In this document: in pieces, positions 18,081-25,929 of the stretch | Layout of the letters: each line of letters begins with the position of its first letter | Position numbering within the stretch: the first letter of the stretch is position 1 | Assembly (NCBI RefSeq): GCF_043555875.1 | Contig: NZ_JBIGHW010000005.1 | Coordinates: 272,328 to 336,327 of the forward strand | DNA length: 64,000 nucleotides | From: Pelomonas margarita | GTDB lineage: Bacteria; Pseudomonadota; Gammaproteobacteria; Burkholderiales; Burkholderiaceae_C | Reading direction: 5' to 3' | Notes under the pieces: generated by a model | What the model was told of the DNA's origin: nothing | Seen by the model: only the letters and a program-made list of their open reading frames with translations | The model's database searches: none | Translations under genes and position numbers: made by a program

Positions 18081-18117
18081 CCAGGATTCGGGGCCCGGTC
18101 TTCAAGCCAAATCCTGG
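18081..18117. repeat. Stem-loop carrying the GATTCGGGG..GGTCTT motif
   Basis: CCAGGATT (18081-18088) pairs perfectly with AATCCTGG (18110-18117) across a 21-nt loop. The loop region carries the motif also seen at 12441-12464. It lies 135 bp upstream of ccdA, so in both cases the motif sits beside an acquired-looking toxin or defence module. Confidence 0.5.
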
Positions 18118-18251
18118 TTAAACGTCACGCGGCCCCACTGGCCTGCGTGGATCATCTTCGCCAGCCCCGACACCCGGCAGGCGTGCCCCCCTCGCAAGCC
18201 ACAGTCCGACCTCGCCGCTGAAGCAGCGCGCATTGTTCGTGCAGCCTGTTC

Positions 18252-18503
18252 ATGCCCAGAACCGTCGACGCCCCAAAACGCGCAGCCAATCTCAGCCTGA
18301 ACAGCAAGGTGCTGGACATGGCCAAGGAGTTGGGCATGAACGTCTCGGCCACGGTCGATGCGCTGCTGACAGCCGAGGTGGAGAAGCGCTACTGGGAGCG
18401 CTGGAACGAGCGGAACCGGCAAGCCATCGAGGACTACAACGCGCGCATCGAGCGTGAAGGGCTGCCGCTGGCCGCCTACCGCAGCTTCGCGAAGAAAGAT
18501 TGA
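18252..18503 (+). CDS. ccdA: CcdA-type antitoxin
   Basis: 83 aa. It has the N-terminal ribbon-helix-helix of CcdA (RAANLSLNSKVLDMAKELGM) that binds the operon's promoter, and a C-terminal toxin-binding tail (WNERNRQAIEDYNARIE..GLPLAAYRSF), as in the F-plasmid antitoxin (72 aa). Its stop overlaps the toxin start as TGATG, giving the usual antitoxin-first coupled layout. It is expected to be unstable, to neutralise CcdB and to autorepress the operon together with it. Confidence 0.9.
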   Translation: MPRTVDAPKRAANLSLNSKVLDMAKELGMNVSATVDALLTAEVEKRYWERWNERNRQAIEDYNARIEREGLPLAAYRSFAKKD

Positions 18504-18817
18504 TGCCGCGCTTTGACGTCTACGCCAACCCGAGCGTGCGCGAGCGCAAGACGACGCCCTTCCTTCTGGATGTGCAGAACGACTACATCGAGGGGCTGGC
18601 AACGCGCGTGGTGATTCCGCTGCGCACGCAGGCCTACTTCGGCACGCGCGCTGATCGGCTGAATCCATTGGTGCATGTCGCCGACGAAGCGGTCGTGCTG
18701 GACACGGCCGCCATCGGTGCCGTGCCGCTGAACCTGCTCAAACGCCCGCTGACCAAGCTGCGCGCCGAGCAAGGCAACATCACGGACGCGCTGGTCACGC
18801 TCTTCGGCGCGTTCTGA
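18503..18817 (+). CDS. ccdB: CcdB-type toxin (gyrase poison)
   Basis: 104 aa, the usual CcdB size. RFDVYANPSVRERKTTPFLLD at the N-terminus and TRVVIPLR a little later match CcdB. In the F-plasmid protein the last residues (Trp99, Gly100, Ile101) poison DNA gyrase; here the end is LVTLFGAF, so the Trp is not conserved and the poison activity may be altered. ATG 18503 is used, overlapping the ccdA stop; an in-frame TTG at 18500 is the alternative. A chromosomal copy may be a stabilising or vestigial module. Confidence 0.88.
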   Translation: MPRFDVYANPSVRERKTTPFLLDVQNDYIEGLATRVVIPLRTQAYFGTRADRLNPLVHVADEAVVLDTAAIGAVPLNLLKRPLTKLRAEQGNITDALVTLFGAF

Positions 18818-18827
18818 ATCGGCCGGC

Positions 18828-19328
18828 TTACTCGCCATTCTTCGCCAGCCGCGCCACCAGCTTCATCAGCGTCGGCACGCGCTTGCGGCCATGCATGCCG
18901 CGCACGCGCACCTTGGCGGCGCCGATGTCCAGGCCCGCGCTGGTCACCGTCAGCGGCTTGGCTTCTTCCTCTCGCATCACCTCGAACTGCGCTGTGAGCC
19001 CCGGCCGGCTGGCCTTGGCCACGCCGATGACCGGCACGCGACCGCCCAGTGCATGGAACAGGTGCTGACCCGGGCCCGGCGTTTCGTCAGCGTCGAGGTG
19101 AACGAAGCCGTCGAGGAGGATGAGCTCGGGGGCCAGCGCATGCTCGCGCAGCAACTGCATCACGCAATGCAGCTCGCGCAGGTCAGGCTCACCGCGCGCG
19201 GGCTTCTCGAGCTGGGCGATGAGGGTGACGAAGCTGCGGGTGGCTTCGGGCGCGTCCCAGGCGTCGAAGGCGACGGCGGCAACGCGGGCCTGCGGGCCGT
19301 CGAAGTGAACGGTGATGGCGAGTTTCAT
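18828..19328 (-). CDS. Endonuclease V-like protein, divergent
   Basis: 166 aa, shorter than E. coli Nfi (223 aa). LRELHCVMQLLREH followed by LILLDGFVHLD and PVIGVAKAS corresponds to the Nfi core, keeping the equivalents of the catalytic Glu (RE) and the Asp of the DG motif. The usual first metal-binding motif (DVxY) is not present in standard form; the aligned segment reads TVHFDG. It may cleave at deoxyinosine in DNA or inosine in RNA, or have lost activity. It converges with ccdB, with 10 bp between the ends. Confidence 0.72.
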   Translation of the reverse strand: MKLAITVHFDGPQARVAAVAFDAWDAPEATRSFVTLIAQLEKPARGEPDLRELHCVMQLLREHALAPELILLDGFVHLDADETPGPGQHLFHALGGRVPVIGVAKASRPGLTAQFEVMREEEAKPLTVTSAGLDIGAAKVRVRGMHGRKRVPTLMKLVARLAKNGE

Positions 19329-19369
19329 GCGGCATTTTGAGGCTCCCCGGCCACCGGAGTCCTGCCGAC

Positions 19370-20443
19370 CTATTCGGTATGCACGAGCGACACCGTGCCC
19401 CAACGCTGGGACGCCTCGCGAGCCGGGCCCCGGTTCGAGACGAACTCGGCGCTGCGCAGAGTATGTGTGTACATCACGCGCCAATGCCGGCCAAGCGGGA
19501 GGTTGGCACCCAGCTGTAACGCTGCCACGCCACGCCGCAGGCGCAGCTCCGGGTCGCCCGAGACCGTGCGGCCCGTGATGAAGCGGTTGTGGCCCACGGC
19601 CGTGGCGCTCACATTGGCAAACACCAGCAGGCGGCGCAGCGCCTGCGTCTCGCCGAGGTCGTGCACCACCAGATCGCCATCGTTGCTCACGGCGAAAACA
19701 GGGTTGCGCCCCGCCTGCCAACCCAAGCTCAGGCCTGCCAGCAGGCTGGCGTAGCTGCGATGGGTACCGACAGCCGCCGCGTAGCCGGTGTGAAAGCCCC
19801 AGCGGTCCGAGGCGCCGCCGCGGTCGCCGAAGCTCCGCAAGGCCATGTGCTGCGCCTGCACAAAAGGCCGCGAGGGCTGCTGGTGCTCCCAGCCCGCCGG
19901 GTAATCGGCCCCGATCAGCCGGTGCCACTTGCGCTGCACCCAGGCCGCCTTGCTGCCACGCCCGGCCACGCCCAGCTTGAGGTCCGTGCTCTCGAACATC
20001 TGGCTGCGGTAGCCGAACACCGTGGCGCCCGCGTAGAGGGCTCCCGACCACGGCCGATCCAGGTGTTGAGGGGCCGAGATGGTGATGTCGGCCGGCGTGT
20101 ACATCAGCTGGCCGACGTTGTAGGCGATGCCCTGCCCGGACTTCTCGCCCTGGGCGGGTGCGGCCAGCAAGGCCTGCCCCAGCAACAGCGACCTGGCATC
20201 GAGCAGCCGGGCACTGATCGGGTCGGCCTCCCGGTGCGGCCGCTCCACGACCCAGGAGACGCGCATCGCATTCGTGAACCAGCGATCCGTGCGGGCGAAC
20301 ATGTCGTTGTCCCAATCGAATTGCCAGCCGCGGTAGCCGGACTTGCCGGGCGCCGATTCGACCTCAGGGGCTGAACCGGGCGCTGCCCAGCAGGTGGCAC
20401 ACATCGACATCACAACGAACAAAGGAGAGAGCATCGGGCGCAT
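19370..20443 (-). CDS. LpxR-family outer-membrane lipid A deacylase
   Basis: 357 aa with a signal peptide (to about residue 21). The N-terminal strand WQFDWDNDMFARTDRWFTNAMRVSW matches LpxR/DUF2219, whose paired Asn-Asp and downstream Thr/Ser bind calcium and act in catalysis; alternating beta strands fill the rest, fitting a 12-stranded barrel. LpxR removes the 3' acyloxyacyl chain from lipid A. The start at 20443 is preferred because GGAGGT lies 5 nt before that ATG; an extension to 20470 lacks support. It stands between the endonuclease V-like gene and the TonB receptor operon on the same strand. Confidence 0.82.
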   Translation of the reverse strand: MRPMLSPLFVVMSMCATCWAAPGSAPEVESAPGKSGYRGWQFDWDNDMFARTDRWFTNAMRVSWVVERPHREADPISARLLDARSLLLGQALLAAPAQGEKSGQGIAYNVGQLMYTPADITISAPQHLDRPWSGALYAGATVFGYRSQMFESTDLKLGVAGRGSKAAWVQRKWHRLIGADYPAGWEHQQPSRPFVQAQHMALRSFGDRGGASDRWGFHTGYAAAVGTHRSYASLLAGLSLGWQAGRNPVFAVSNDGDLVVHDLGETQALRRLLVFANVSATAVGHNRFITGRTVSGDPELRLRRGVAALQLGANLPLGRHWRVMYTHTLRSAEFVSNRGPAREASQRWGTVSLVHTE

Positions 20444-20518
20444 GGGAAACCTCCACCCTGATGCTGTCACTCCGTTGCGCGGCCAGCCTCATCAACTCTG
20501 CGTAGCGGGCAGCACGTC

Positions 20519-22888
20519 TCAGAACTCCGCGCTTACGCTGAGCGCGAACGTGCGCCCCGGCGCCGTGGCCAGCTCGATCTGCTGCTGGTCGCGCGCGCCG
20601 GCGGGCTGCAGGCTGCGGGTGCTGGCGTAGCTCCAGTAGCGCTTGTCACCGACATTGAGCACGGCGGCATTCAGGCGCAGCTGCGGCGTCAGGCGCCAGT
20701 AGCCGGCCAGGTCGAAGCGGGCAAAGCCTGGCACGCGGTAAAGCTGCGTGGTGGCATCGGCCAGCTGGGCACCGGGGTTGTTGCTGAAGGACTGGCGCGT
20801 GGTGGCCACGGCCTGCTTGGCGCGCACGAAGGTGCCGGTGAGCTGGCCGCCCCACACCTTGCGCTCGGCCTCATAGCCCAGGCCCAGCACGGCCTTGGCG
20901 GGCTGCACGGTGTCGAGGTCCACATCCTTGTCGCCCGCGTAGTTGGACTTGGACGTGCCCTGGCTGTAACCCAACGCCCAGCTGCTGTAGAGGCCGCGCA
21001 GCGCGGGCGTCCAGGTGCCGTGCTCCAGGCGCAGCTTGAGCTCGGCGCCGTAGATGCTGGCCTCGTCGCGGTTGCTGGCCTGGTAGAGGATGGACAGGCT
21101 GGGCTGGATGTTGACGAACTTCTCCGGGTTGTTGGCGCGCGTGTAGCGGGTGTAGGAGATGAAGTCCTCGTACTGTGTGTAGAACACCGAGCCGGCCAGC
21201 GTGACGCCCGGCATGGGCGAGCCCTTGAGCCCGATGTCGAAGGCGTTGCTGGTTTCGGCCTTGAGGTTGCGGTCGCCCAGCAGCGCGTAGCTGCCGCCGC
21301 CGCTGTTCCAGTAGCCAAAGATCTCGCCGTTGGTGGGCACGCGGCCGCCGCGCTTCCATTGCGCGTACGCGCTCAGGCCGGGCTGCAGTTCGTACAGCAG
21401 CGCCAGGCTGGGGCTGGCGATGGTGGTGGCAGGCGCGTTGCCGTACATCGCCTCCAGTTCCGCCTGCGTGATGCGCGTGCTGCCGAAGCGCGCGGTGTTG
21501 CGGATGCTGGGGTCCACGCGATCCACGCGCAGGCCCGGCACGATGGTGAGGCGCTTTCCTGCCAGCGTGAAGTCGATGCTGTCCTCGATGAAGGCGCCGG
21601 TGCGCAGCGTCAGCGTGTCCGGGAAGGGCTGGCCCACGGCGCCCAGGCCGGTGTCGGTGGTCGTGAACGGGTGTTCGTTCTCGGTGCGCGAGTGGTTGAG
21701 GCCGAACTTGAGGCCGTGACGGCCGAGGCGCTTCTCGCCCACGGTGGAGAAGCCGACCTGCGTGGTGCTGTTGCGCGAGGTTTCCAGCGTCTGCGCGTTG
21801 GTGGCGAGCGTGACGGTGCGGGTGGCGTCGTCCATGTCGGTGTTCTGCGCGAAGACGCGGGTGTCCAGCCGGTCCAGCAGGCCGCCGGCGCCGGGTGTCC
21901 AGCGGTGGGCCAGCGAGACGGTGTCGCGGCGCGTGCTGGCGTCCTGCACCGAGCGGCCGGTGATGGCGGTGGCCGCCGTGTTCCAGCTGTCGAAGGCGGA
22001 GTCGCTCTGCTTGCGATAGAGGTCGGCGGCGAGTTCGAGCTGGTGCGCCGGGTTCACGCGCAGCACGCCCTTGAGCAGCAGCGCGTCGGAATGCCAGTCC
22101 TCCGGGTAGGCGGCGACGCTGGCGCTGTGGTTCTCGGTCTGCTGGCCGTCGCGGCGGGTGTAGCTGAGCAGCAGGCCCAGGTCGCCGGTCTGGGCGGCCA
22201 GCGTGGTGCCCTTGGTCCAGGTCCGGTTGGCCTCGCTGTAGCCGAGCTTGGCGCCGGCGTAGAAGGGCTTGGTCGCGCTGACGTAATCCTGCGGCGACTT
22301 GCTGCGAAAACTCACCGCGCCGCCGATGCCGCCGGCCGAGCGCTGGGCGTTGGTGGTGCCGGACTGAATGTCCACGGCAGCGTACTGGTCGGGGTCGATG
22401 AAGTCGCGGCCCATGCCGAAGGTGCCGTCCTCGGACCGCGCGGTCAGCGGCGCGCGGCTGACGGCGTCGGGCATCTCGATGCCGTCCACGTCCAGGCCCA
22501 CGCGGTTGCCCTCGACGCCGCGGATGTTGTAGTTGGTCGTGCCGCCACGGTCGTAGCGGCTGGCGCCGCGGGTGGAGCCCAGCGTGGTGCCGGGCGCCTC
22601 CACCAGCGGCTGCTCACGCATGACGTCGGCAATGCCGGTGCCGCCGCTGCGCTCGACATCGGCCGCCGTCACGACGCTGCGGCTGCCGGCCTCGGGGCGC
22701 TCGGCGGCGGCCTTGACGCGCACGACGGGCAGCGCATCGGCGTCTTCAGCGGGCTTCTTGGGCGGGGTCTGTGCCTGCGCGGTGGCGCCGGTCACGGCCA
22801 GCGCGATCAGGGCCTGGCGTGCGGCTTGTGCGAGCGCCAAGGCACGGGGAGCGCGAACGACAACGCGCGAATGGATCTTCTTGTGCAT
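20519..22888 (-). CDS. TonB-dependent haemoglobin/transferrin-type receptor
   Basis: 789-aa outer-membrane receptor. A signal peptide ends near AQA-QT, a TonB-box-like LPVVRVKA lies at about residues 53-60, and the plug domain contains DVMREQPLVEAPGTT and TTNYNIRGVEGNRVGLDVDG, typical of the TonB haemoglobin/transferrin/lactoferrin family. The barrel ends in a terminal Phe (ALSVSAEF). It would bring haem- or iron-protein-derived iron across the outer membrane with TonB energy. It follows the EF-hand and DUF4198 genes on the same strand, behind a Fur-box-like site. Confidence 0.9.
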   Translation of the reverse strand: MHKKIHSRVVVRAPRALALAQAARQALIALAVTGATAQAQTPPKKPAEDADALPVVRVKAAAERPEAGSRSVVTAADVERSGGTGIADVMREQPLVEAPGTTLGSTRGASRYDRGGTTNYNIRGVEGNRVGLDVDGIEMPDAVSRAPLTARSEDGTFGMGRDFIDPDQYAAVDIQSGTTNAQRSAGGIGGAVSFRSKSPQDYVSATKPFYAGAKLGYSEANRTWTKGTTLAAQTGDLGLLLSYTRRDGQQTENHSASVAAYPEDWHSDALLLKGVLRVNPAHQLELAADLYRKQSDSAFDSWNTAATAITGRSVQDASTRRDTVSLAHRWTPGAGGLLDRLDTRVFAQNTDMDDATRTVTLATNAQTLETSRNSTTQVGFSTVGEKRLGRHGLKFGLNHSRTENEHPFTTTDTGLGAVGQPFPDTLTLRTGAFIEDSIDFTLAGKRLTIVPGLRVDRVDPSIRNTARFGSTRITQAELEAMYGNAPATTIASPSLALLYELQPGLSAYAQWKRGGRVPTNGEIFGYWNSGGGSYALLGDRNLKAETSNAFDIGLKGSPMPGVTLAGSVFYTQYEDFISYTRYTRANNPEKFVNIQPSLSILYQASNRDEASIYGAELKLRLEHGTWTPALRGLYSSWALGYSQGTSKSNYAGDKDVDLDTVQPAKAVLGLGYEAERKVWGGQLTGTFVRAKQAVATTRQSFSNNPGAQLADATTQLYRVPGFARFDLAGYWRLTPQLRLNAAVLNVGDKRYWSYASTRSLQPAGARDQQQIELATAPGRTFALSVSAEF

Positions 22889-23073
22889 GCGAAACCTTGT
22901 GGGGTGAGCCTGGCTGGCTTCGCGATGCGATGGCTGGCGACGGCGGGCCGCACGCCGGCCGCTGGGCGGCGGCGCGCTGGCCGGGAGGGCAAACAGGGAT
23001 GGGAAATGGCGCGGCCGCGCTGGCCGCCGCCGTCACAGCGGCGTCAGCGCGGCGGGGATGGGCCGCGCGAGGC

Positions 23074-23559
23074 TCAGGGCGACACGAAGCCGGTCTTGCC
23101 GGCCTTGCGCTCTTCTTCGGCGAGCTTGATGTCGACCTCGTCGACGCCGTTGTCCTGGTTGCGGTCGTGCAGCTTGAACATGCGCAGGCCCGTGGCCTGG
23201 AACTCCTCCAGGCTGATGCTGCCGTTCTTGTCGGCGTCCAGCACACCGAAGCGCACCTTGGCCTGGCGCATCTGGCGCTGCAGCTCTTCCTTGCGCTTTT
23301 CGGGGTCGGCCATCTTGCCGACGCGCTGCATCAGGCGGCCCTCGAACTCGCCCAGGTATTCGGCCTCGCTGAGCTGGCCGTCGGCGTTGAAGTCCATGCG
23401 CGTGAATTCGACCTGGCGGCCCAGCTTGAACTCGTCCAGCAGCACGCGGCCGTCGCCGTTGAGGTCCTGCTCGGTGATGAAAGTGGTGGAGGAATGCGAG
23501 GCAGCTGCGGCGGGCAGCGCGGCGATGGCGAACAGGACGGTGGCGAGGGCGTGCTTCAT
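23074..23559 (-). CDS. Exported EF-hand calcium-binding protein
   Basis: 161 aa with a Sec signal peptide (to about residue 20). Canonical EF-hand loops are DLNGDGRVLLDEF, DFNADGQLSEAEY and DADKNGSISLEEF, and a fourth degenerate one is DRNQDNGVDEVD. It should be a periplasmic Ca-binding protein. It lies 14 bp after the DUF4198 gene and upstream of the TonB receptor, so it likely belongs to the same metal-uptake operon, perhaps sensing or buffering a divalent metal. The specific role is not known. Confidence 0.85.
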   Translation of the reverse strand: MKHALATVLFAIAALPAAAASHSSTTFITEQDLNGDGRVLLDEFKLGRQVEFTRMDFNADGQLSEAEYLGEFEGRLMQRVGKMADPEKRKEELQRQMRQAKVRFGVLDADKNGSISLEEFQATGLRMFKLHDRNQDNGVDEVDIKLAEEERKAGKTGFVSP

Positions 23560-23573
23560 GGCAATGGCGGGTT

Positions 23574-24374
23574 TCACGGCTGGGGCTGGACTTCGACGGT
23601 GAGCGTAGCGGTGTGGCTGAGCCACAGCGCGGGGTTGTCGGGCGAGGCGCGGCGCACGCGCACCTGCAGCAGGTACAGGCCGGCGGTCTTGGGCTTGAAG
23701 CTGACCTCGCCGGCCGCGTTGCTGGTGTAGTCCTGCTCGGGCTGCTTGTGGCTGGCGTAGTTTTGGCCATCGGCGATGACGGTCAGCGCCTGGCCGGCCA
23801 GCGGCTGGCGGCCGTCGCGCACGCGCACGGTGACGGTCTCGCCGGCATACAGCGCATAGGGCTTGCTGACGGGCTGGATCTGCACGCCGTCGATGCTGAA
23901 GTCTGGCGCCGTGGGCGTGCCGCGCGTCACGTAGACATCGGCGCGCGTGAGGCTTTGCACCTCGATGGGCTGGTCACCGGGCTGCACGTCGTCCTTGCGC
24001 TCGGCGAAATGCACCTGGCCCTGGCGCAGCACGCCCTTGGCGAGGCGCCCCTTGCGCAGGCCGCTGGACACCAGGTAGGTGCCGTTGCCGGCGGCCAGCG
24101 GCACTTCCAGGTAGCTGGCGTCCTTCAGCACAGCGGCGGGCGTCAGCGGCTGTTGCTTGCCATCGGGACCGACGAGGTGGAAGGCGTCGGACTTCATCGC
24201 CACGTCGGGGCGCAAGTCGCCCTCGGCGAACGAGGCCTCGACGGTCACGTGCTTGCGCTGCGCCGAGGGGTTGAAGTCGTTGGGCTTGAGGTAGGGCGAA
24301 TGGGCCTGGGCCGCAGCGCTGAGCAGCAGCGGGGTCAGGCAGGCGGCAAGCGGGCGGAGCCGGTAAGGGGACAT
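23574..24374 (-). CDS. DUF4198 periplasmic protein (metal-uptake associated)
   Basis: 266 aa with a signal peptide ending near AQA-HSPYLKP. The mature start HSPYLKPNDF and the C-terminal Ig-like part (GQALTVIADGQNYASH..AAGEVSFKPKTAGLYLLQV) are typical of DUF4198, a family seen beside TonB receptors and nickel/cobalt transporters. It is first in a three-gene operon with the EF-hand protein and the receptor. The start at 24374 is chosen to open the signal peptide; a start seven codons upstream is possible. Expression is probably iron-regulated through the Fur-box-like site 70-100 bp upstream. Confidence 0.8.
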   Translation of the reverse strand: MSPYRLRPLAACLTPLLLSAAAQAHSPYLKPNDFNPSAQRKHVTVEASFAEGDLRPDVAMKSDAFHLVGPDGKQQPLTPAAVLKDASYLEVPLAAGNGTYLVSSGLRKGRLAKGVLRQGQVHFAERKDDVQPGDQPIEVQSLTRADVYVTRGTPTAPDFSIDGVQIQPVSKPYALYAGETVTVRVRDGRQPLAGQALTVIADGQNYASHKQPEQDYTSNAAGEVSFKPKTAGLYLLQVRVRRASPDNPALWLSHTATLTVEVQPQP

Positions 24375-24441
24375 GGCGTGTGGGGTCAAAGACAAGGGAT
24401 GGCGGCCGCGCTGCCGTGGTAGCAGCGGTCTTTTTCATCAT

Positions 24442-24478
24442 AAATGCGAACAAATCGCATTTGAGAATTATTCCCATC
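24442..24478 (-). promoter_or_regulatory. Fur-box-like site with adjacent palindrome
   Basis: AAATGCGA (24442-24449) and TCGCATTT (24455-24462) form a perfect inverted repeat with a 5-bp spacer. It runs into ATTTGAGAATTATTCCCATC (24459-24478), where GAGAAT and ATTCCC form the near-palindrome of a Fur box. The minus strand carries TATGAT as a possible -10 just downstream. Position upstream of a TonB-receptor operon agrees with iron repression. Confidence 0.6.
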
Positions 24479-24584
24479 AAAACCCTGCTGGCGCTGCGGC
24501 TGATCACCCGCGCTCGGCCCGGCGGCCGTTGTGCTCACAGCCTGTGCGGGATGTCACGACAGCGCCCGCAATGTCCCCATAAGA

Positions 24585-24600
24585 CTGAATGGTCATTCAG
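24585..24600 (+). promoter_or_regulatory. TetR-type operator 1 of the efflux operon
   Basis: Perfect palindrome CTGAATGGTCATTCAG with 7-bp arms and a 2-bp centre. It lies just upstream of the -35 element and 47 bp (centre to centre) from operator 2. The shape fits an AcrR/TtgR-like TetR repressor, and the operon ends in such a gene. Confidence 0.65.
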
Positions 24601-24607
24601 ATTTCGC

Positions 24608-24635
24608 TTGCTGCGGCGCAGCAGAAAAATAGAAT
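24608..24635 (+). promoter_or_regulatory. Sigma-70 promoter of the RND efflux operon
   Basis: TTGCTG (24608-24613) and TAGAAT (24630-24635) with a 16-bp spacer. The -10 overlaps operator 2 and operator 1 ends 7 bp before the -35, so both could block RNA polymerase. The leader to the adaptor ATG would be about 50 nt. Confidence 0.5.
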
Positions 24636-24647
24636 GAACGATCATTC
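24632..24647 (+). promoter_or_regulatory. TetR-type operator 2 of the efflux operon
   Basis: GAATGAACGATCATTC: 6-bp arms (GAATGA/TCATTC) with a 4-bp centre, sharing the GAATG/CATTC half-sites of operator 1 but with wider spacing. It overlaps the -10 and start-point region. Confidence 0.55.
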
Positions 24648-24693
24648 AATATTCAAGGCGCTGCAGGCAGCGGCTCCGCCACCGAGGTTCACG

Positions 24694-25914
24694 ATGTCCA
24701 AGTCCCCTTCCCGTCTTTCATTCGGCATGCCGGTGTTCACCGCGCTGACGCTGGCGGTCGCCGTGCTGGCCGCGCTGTCGCTGACCGCCTGCGGCAAGGC
24801 CGGCTCCCAGACCCAGCCACAGGCCGGCGCAGCGCAGGCGGCCCAGGTGAGCGTGCTCACGCTGCAGCCGCAGCGCGTCACGCTGGCCACTGAGCTGGCC
24901 GGCCGCACCGTGGCCACGCAGACCGCCGAGGTGCGGCCGCAGGTGACCGGCATCGTCAAGACCCGCGCCTTCACCGAGGGCAGCGACGTCAAGGCCGGCC
25001 AGTTGCTCTACCAGATCGACCCCGCCAGCTACGAGGCTGCGTTGGACAGCGCCCGCGCCACGCTGGCCAAGGCCGAGGCCGCCGCGACGACCGCGCGTCT
25101 GAAGGCCGCCCGCTATGACGAGCTGGCCGGCATCGACGCCGTCTCCAAGCAACTGCGCGACGACACCCAGGCGGCGCTGAAGCAGGCGCAAGCCGACGTG
25201 GCGGCCGCCACCGCGGCAGTGCGCACCGCACAGATCGACCTGGACCGCACCCGCGTGACGGCGCCCATCGCCGGCCGCATCGGCCGCTCGGCCGTGACAC
25301 CCGGCGCGCTGGTGACCGCCAACCAGACCACCGCCATGGCCACGCTGCAGCAGCTGGACACCATCTATGTCGACGTGCAGCAGACCAGCGCCGAATTGCT
25401 GCGCCTGCAGCGCCAGCTGGCCGACGGCACGCTGCAGCGCGACGCTGCCGGCCAGGCACGCGTGACGCTGCTGCTGGAAGACGGCAGCACCTACCCGCTG
25501 GCCGGCAAGCTGCAGTTCAGCGAGCTGCAAGTGGACCCGGCCAGCGGCAGCGTGACCTTGCGCGCCCAGTTCCCCAACCCCAAGCGCCAGCTGCTGCCCG
25601 GCATGTATGTGCGCGCCCAGGTGCAGAGCGGCGTGCAGGCCGAGGGCATCCTGGCGCCGCAGGCCGCCGTGCAACGTGATGCCAAGGGCAACGCCACAGC
25701 CATGGTCGTCGACAAGGACGGCAAGGCCGAGGCCCGCGTGCTGCAGACCGGCGCCGTGGTGAACGGCCAGTGGCTGGTGACCTCGGGCCTGGCCGCGGGC
25801 GAGCACCTCATCGTCGACGGCCTGCAGCGCCTGCGCCCGGGCGCACCGGTGCAACCGGTGCAGGCCCCAGCGGCCGCCGCCACCGTCCCGGTCGCTGCCG
25901 CGCAAGCCCGCTGA
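24694..25914 (+). CDS. RND efflux periplasmic adaptor (AcrA/MexA type)
   Basis: 406-aa membrane-fusion lipoprotein linking the inner-membrane pump to the outer-membrane channel. A lipobox LTAC at residues 30-33 follows a hydrophobic signal. The barrel-sandwich/lipoyl half-motifs are VRPQVTGIVKTRAFTEGSDVK and DRTRVTAPIAGRIGRS, flanking an alpha-hairpin rich in Ala/Lys (residues about 105-165), and LLPGMYVRAQV marks the beta-barrel. ATG 24694 has GAGG seven bases upstream and opens the signal; the in-frame extension to 24589 crosses the operators and is rejected. It is the first gene of an adaptor-pump-channel-repressor operon. Confidence 0.92.
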   Translation: MSKSPSRLSFGMPVFTALTLAVAVLAALSLTACGKAGSQTQPQAGAAQAAQVSVLTLQPQRVTLATELAGRTVATQTAEVRPQVTGIVKTRAFTEGSDVKAGQLLYQIDPASYEAALDSARATLAKAEAAATTARLKAARYDELAGIDAVSKQLRDDTQAALKQAQADVAAATAAVRTAQIDLDRTRVTAPIAGRIGRSAVTPGALVTANQTTAMATLQQLDTIYVDVQQTSAELLRLQRQLADGTLQRDAAGQARVTLLLEDGSTYPLAGKLQFSELQVDPASGSVTLRAQFPNPKRQLLPGMYVRAQVQSGVQAEGILAPQAAVQRDAKGNATAMVVDKDGKAEARVLQTGAVVNGQWLVTSGLAAGEHLIVDGLQRLRPGAPVQPVQAPAAAATVPVAAAQAR

Positions 25915-25929
25915 TCGAAAGGCTCTCCC

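Noticed and set aside
24589..24693. Longer N-terminus of the efflux adaptor
   Set aside because: It would place both operators and the promoter inside the coding region and move the lipoprotein signal away from the start.
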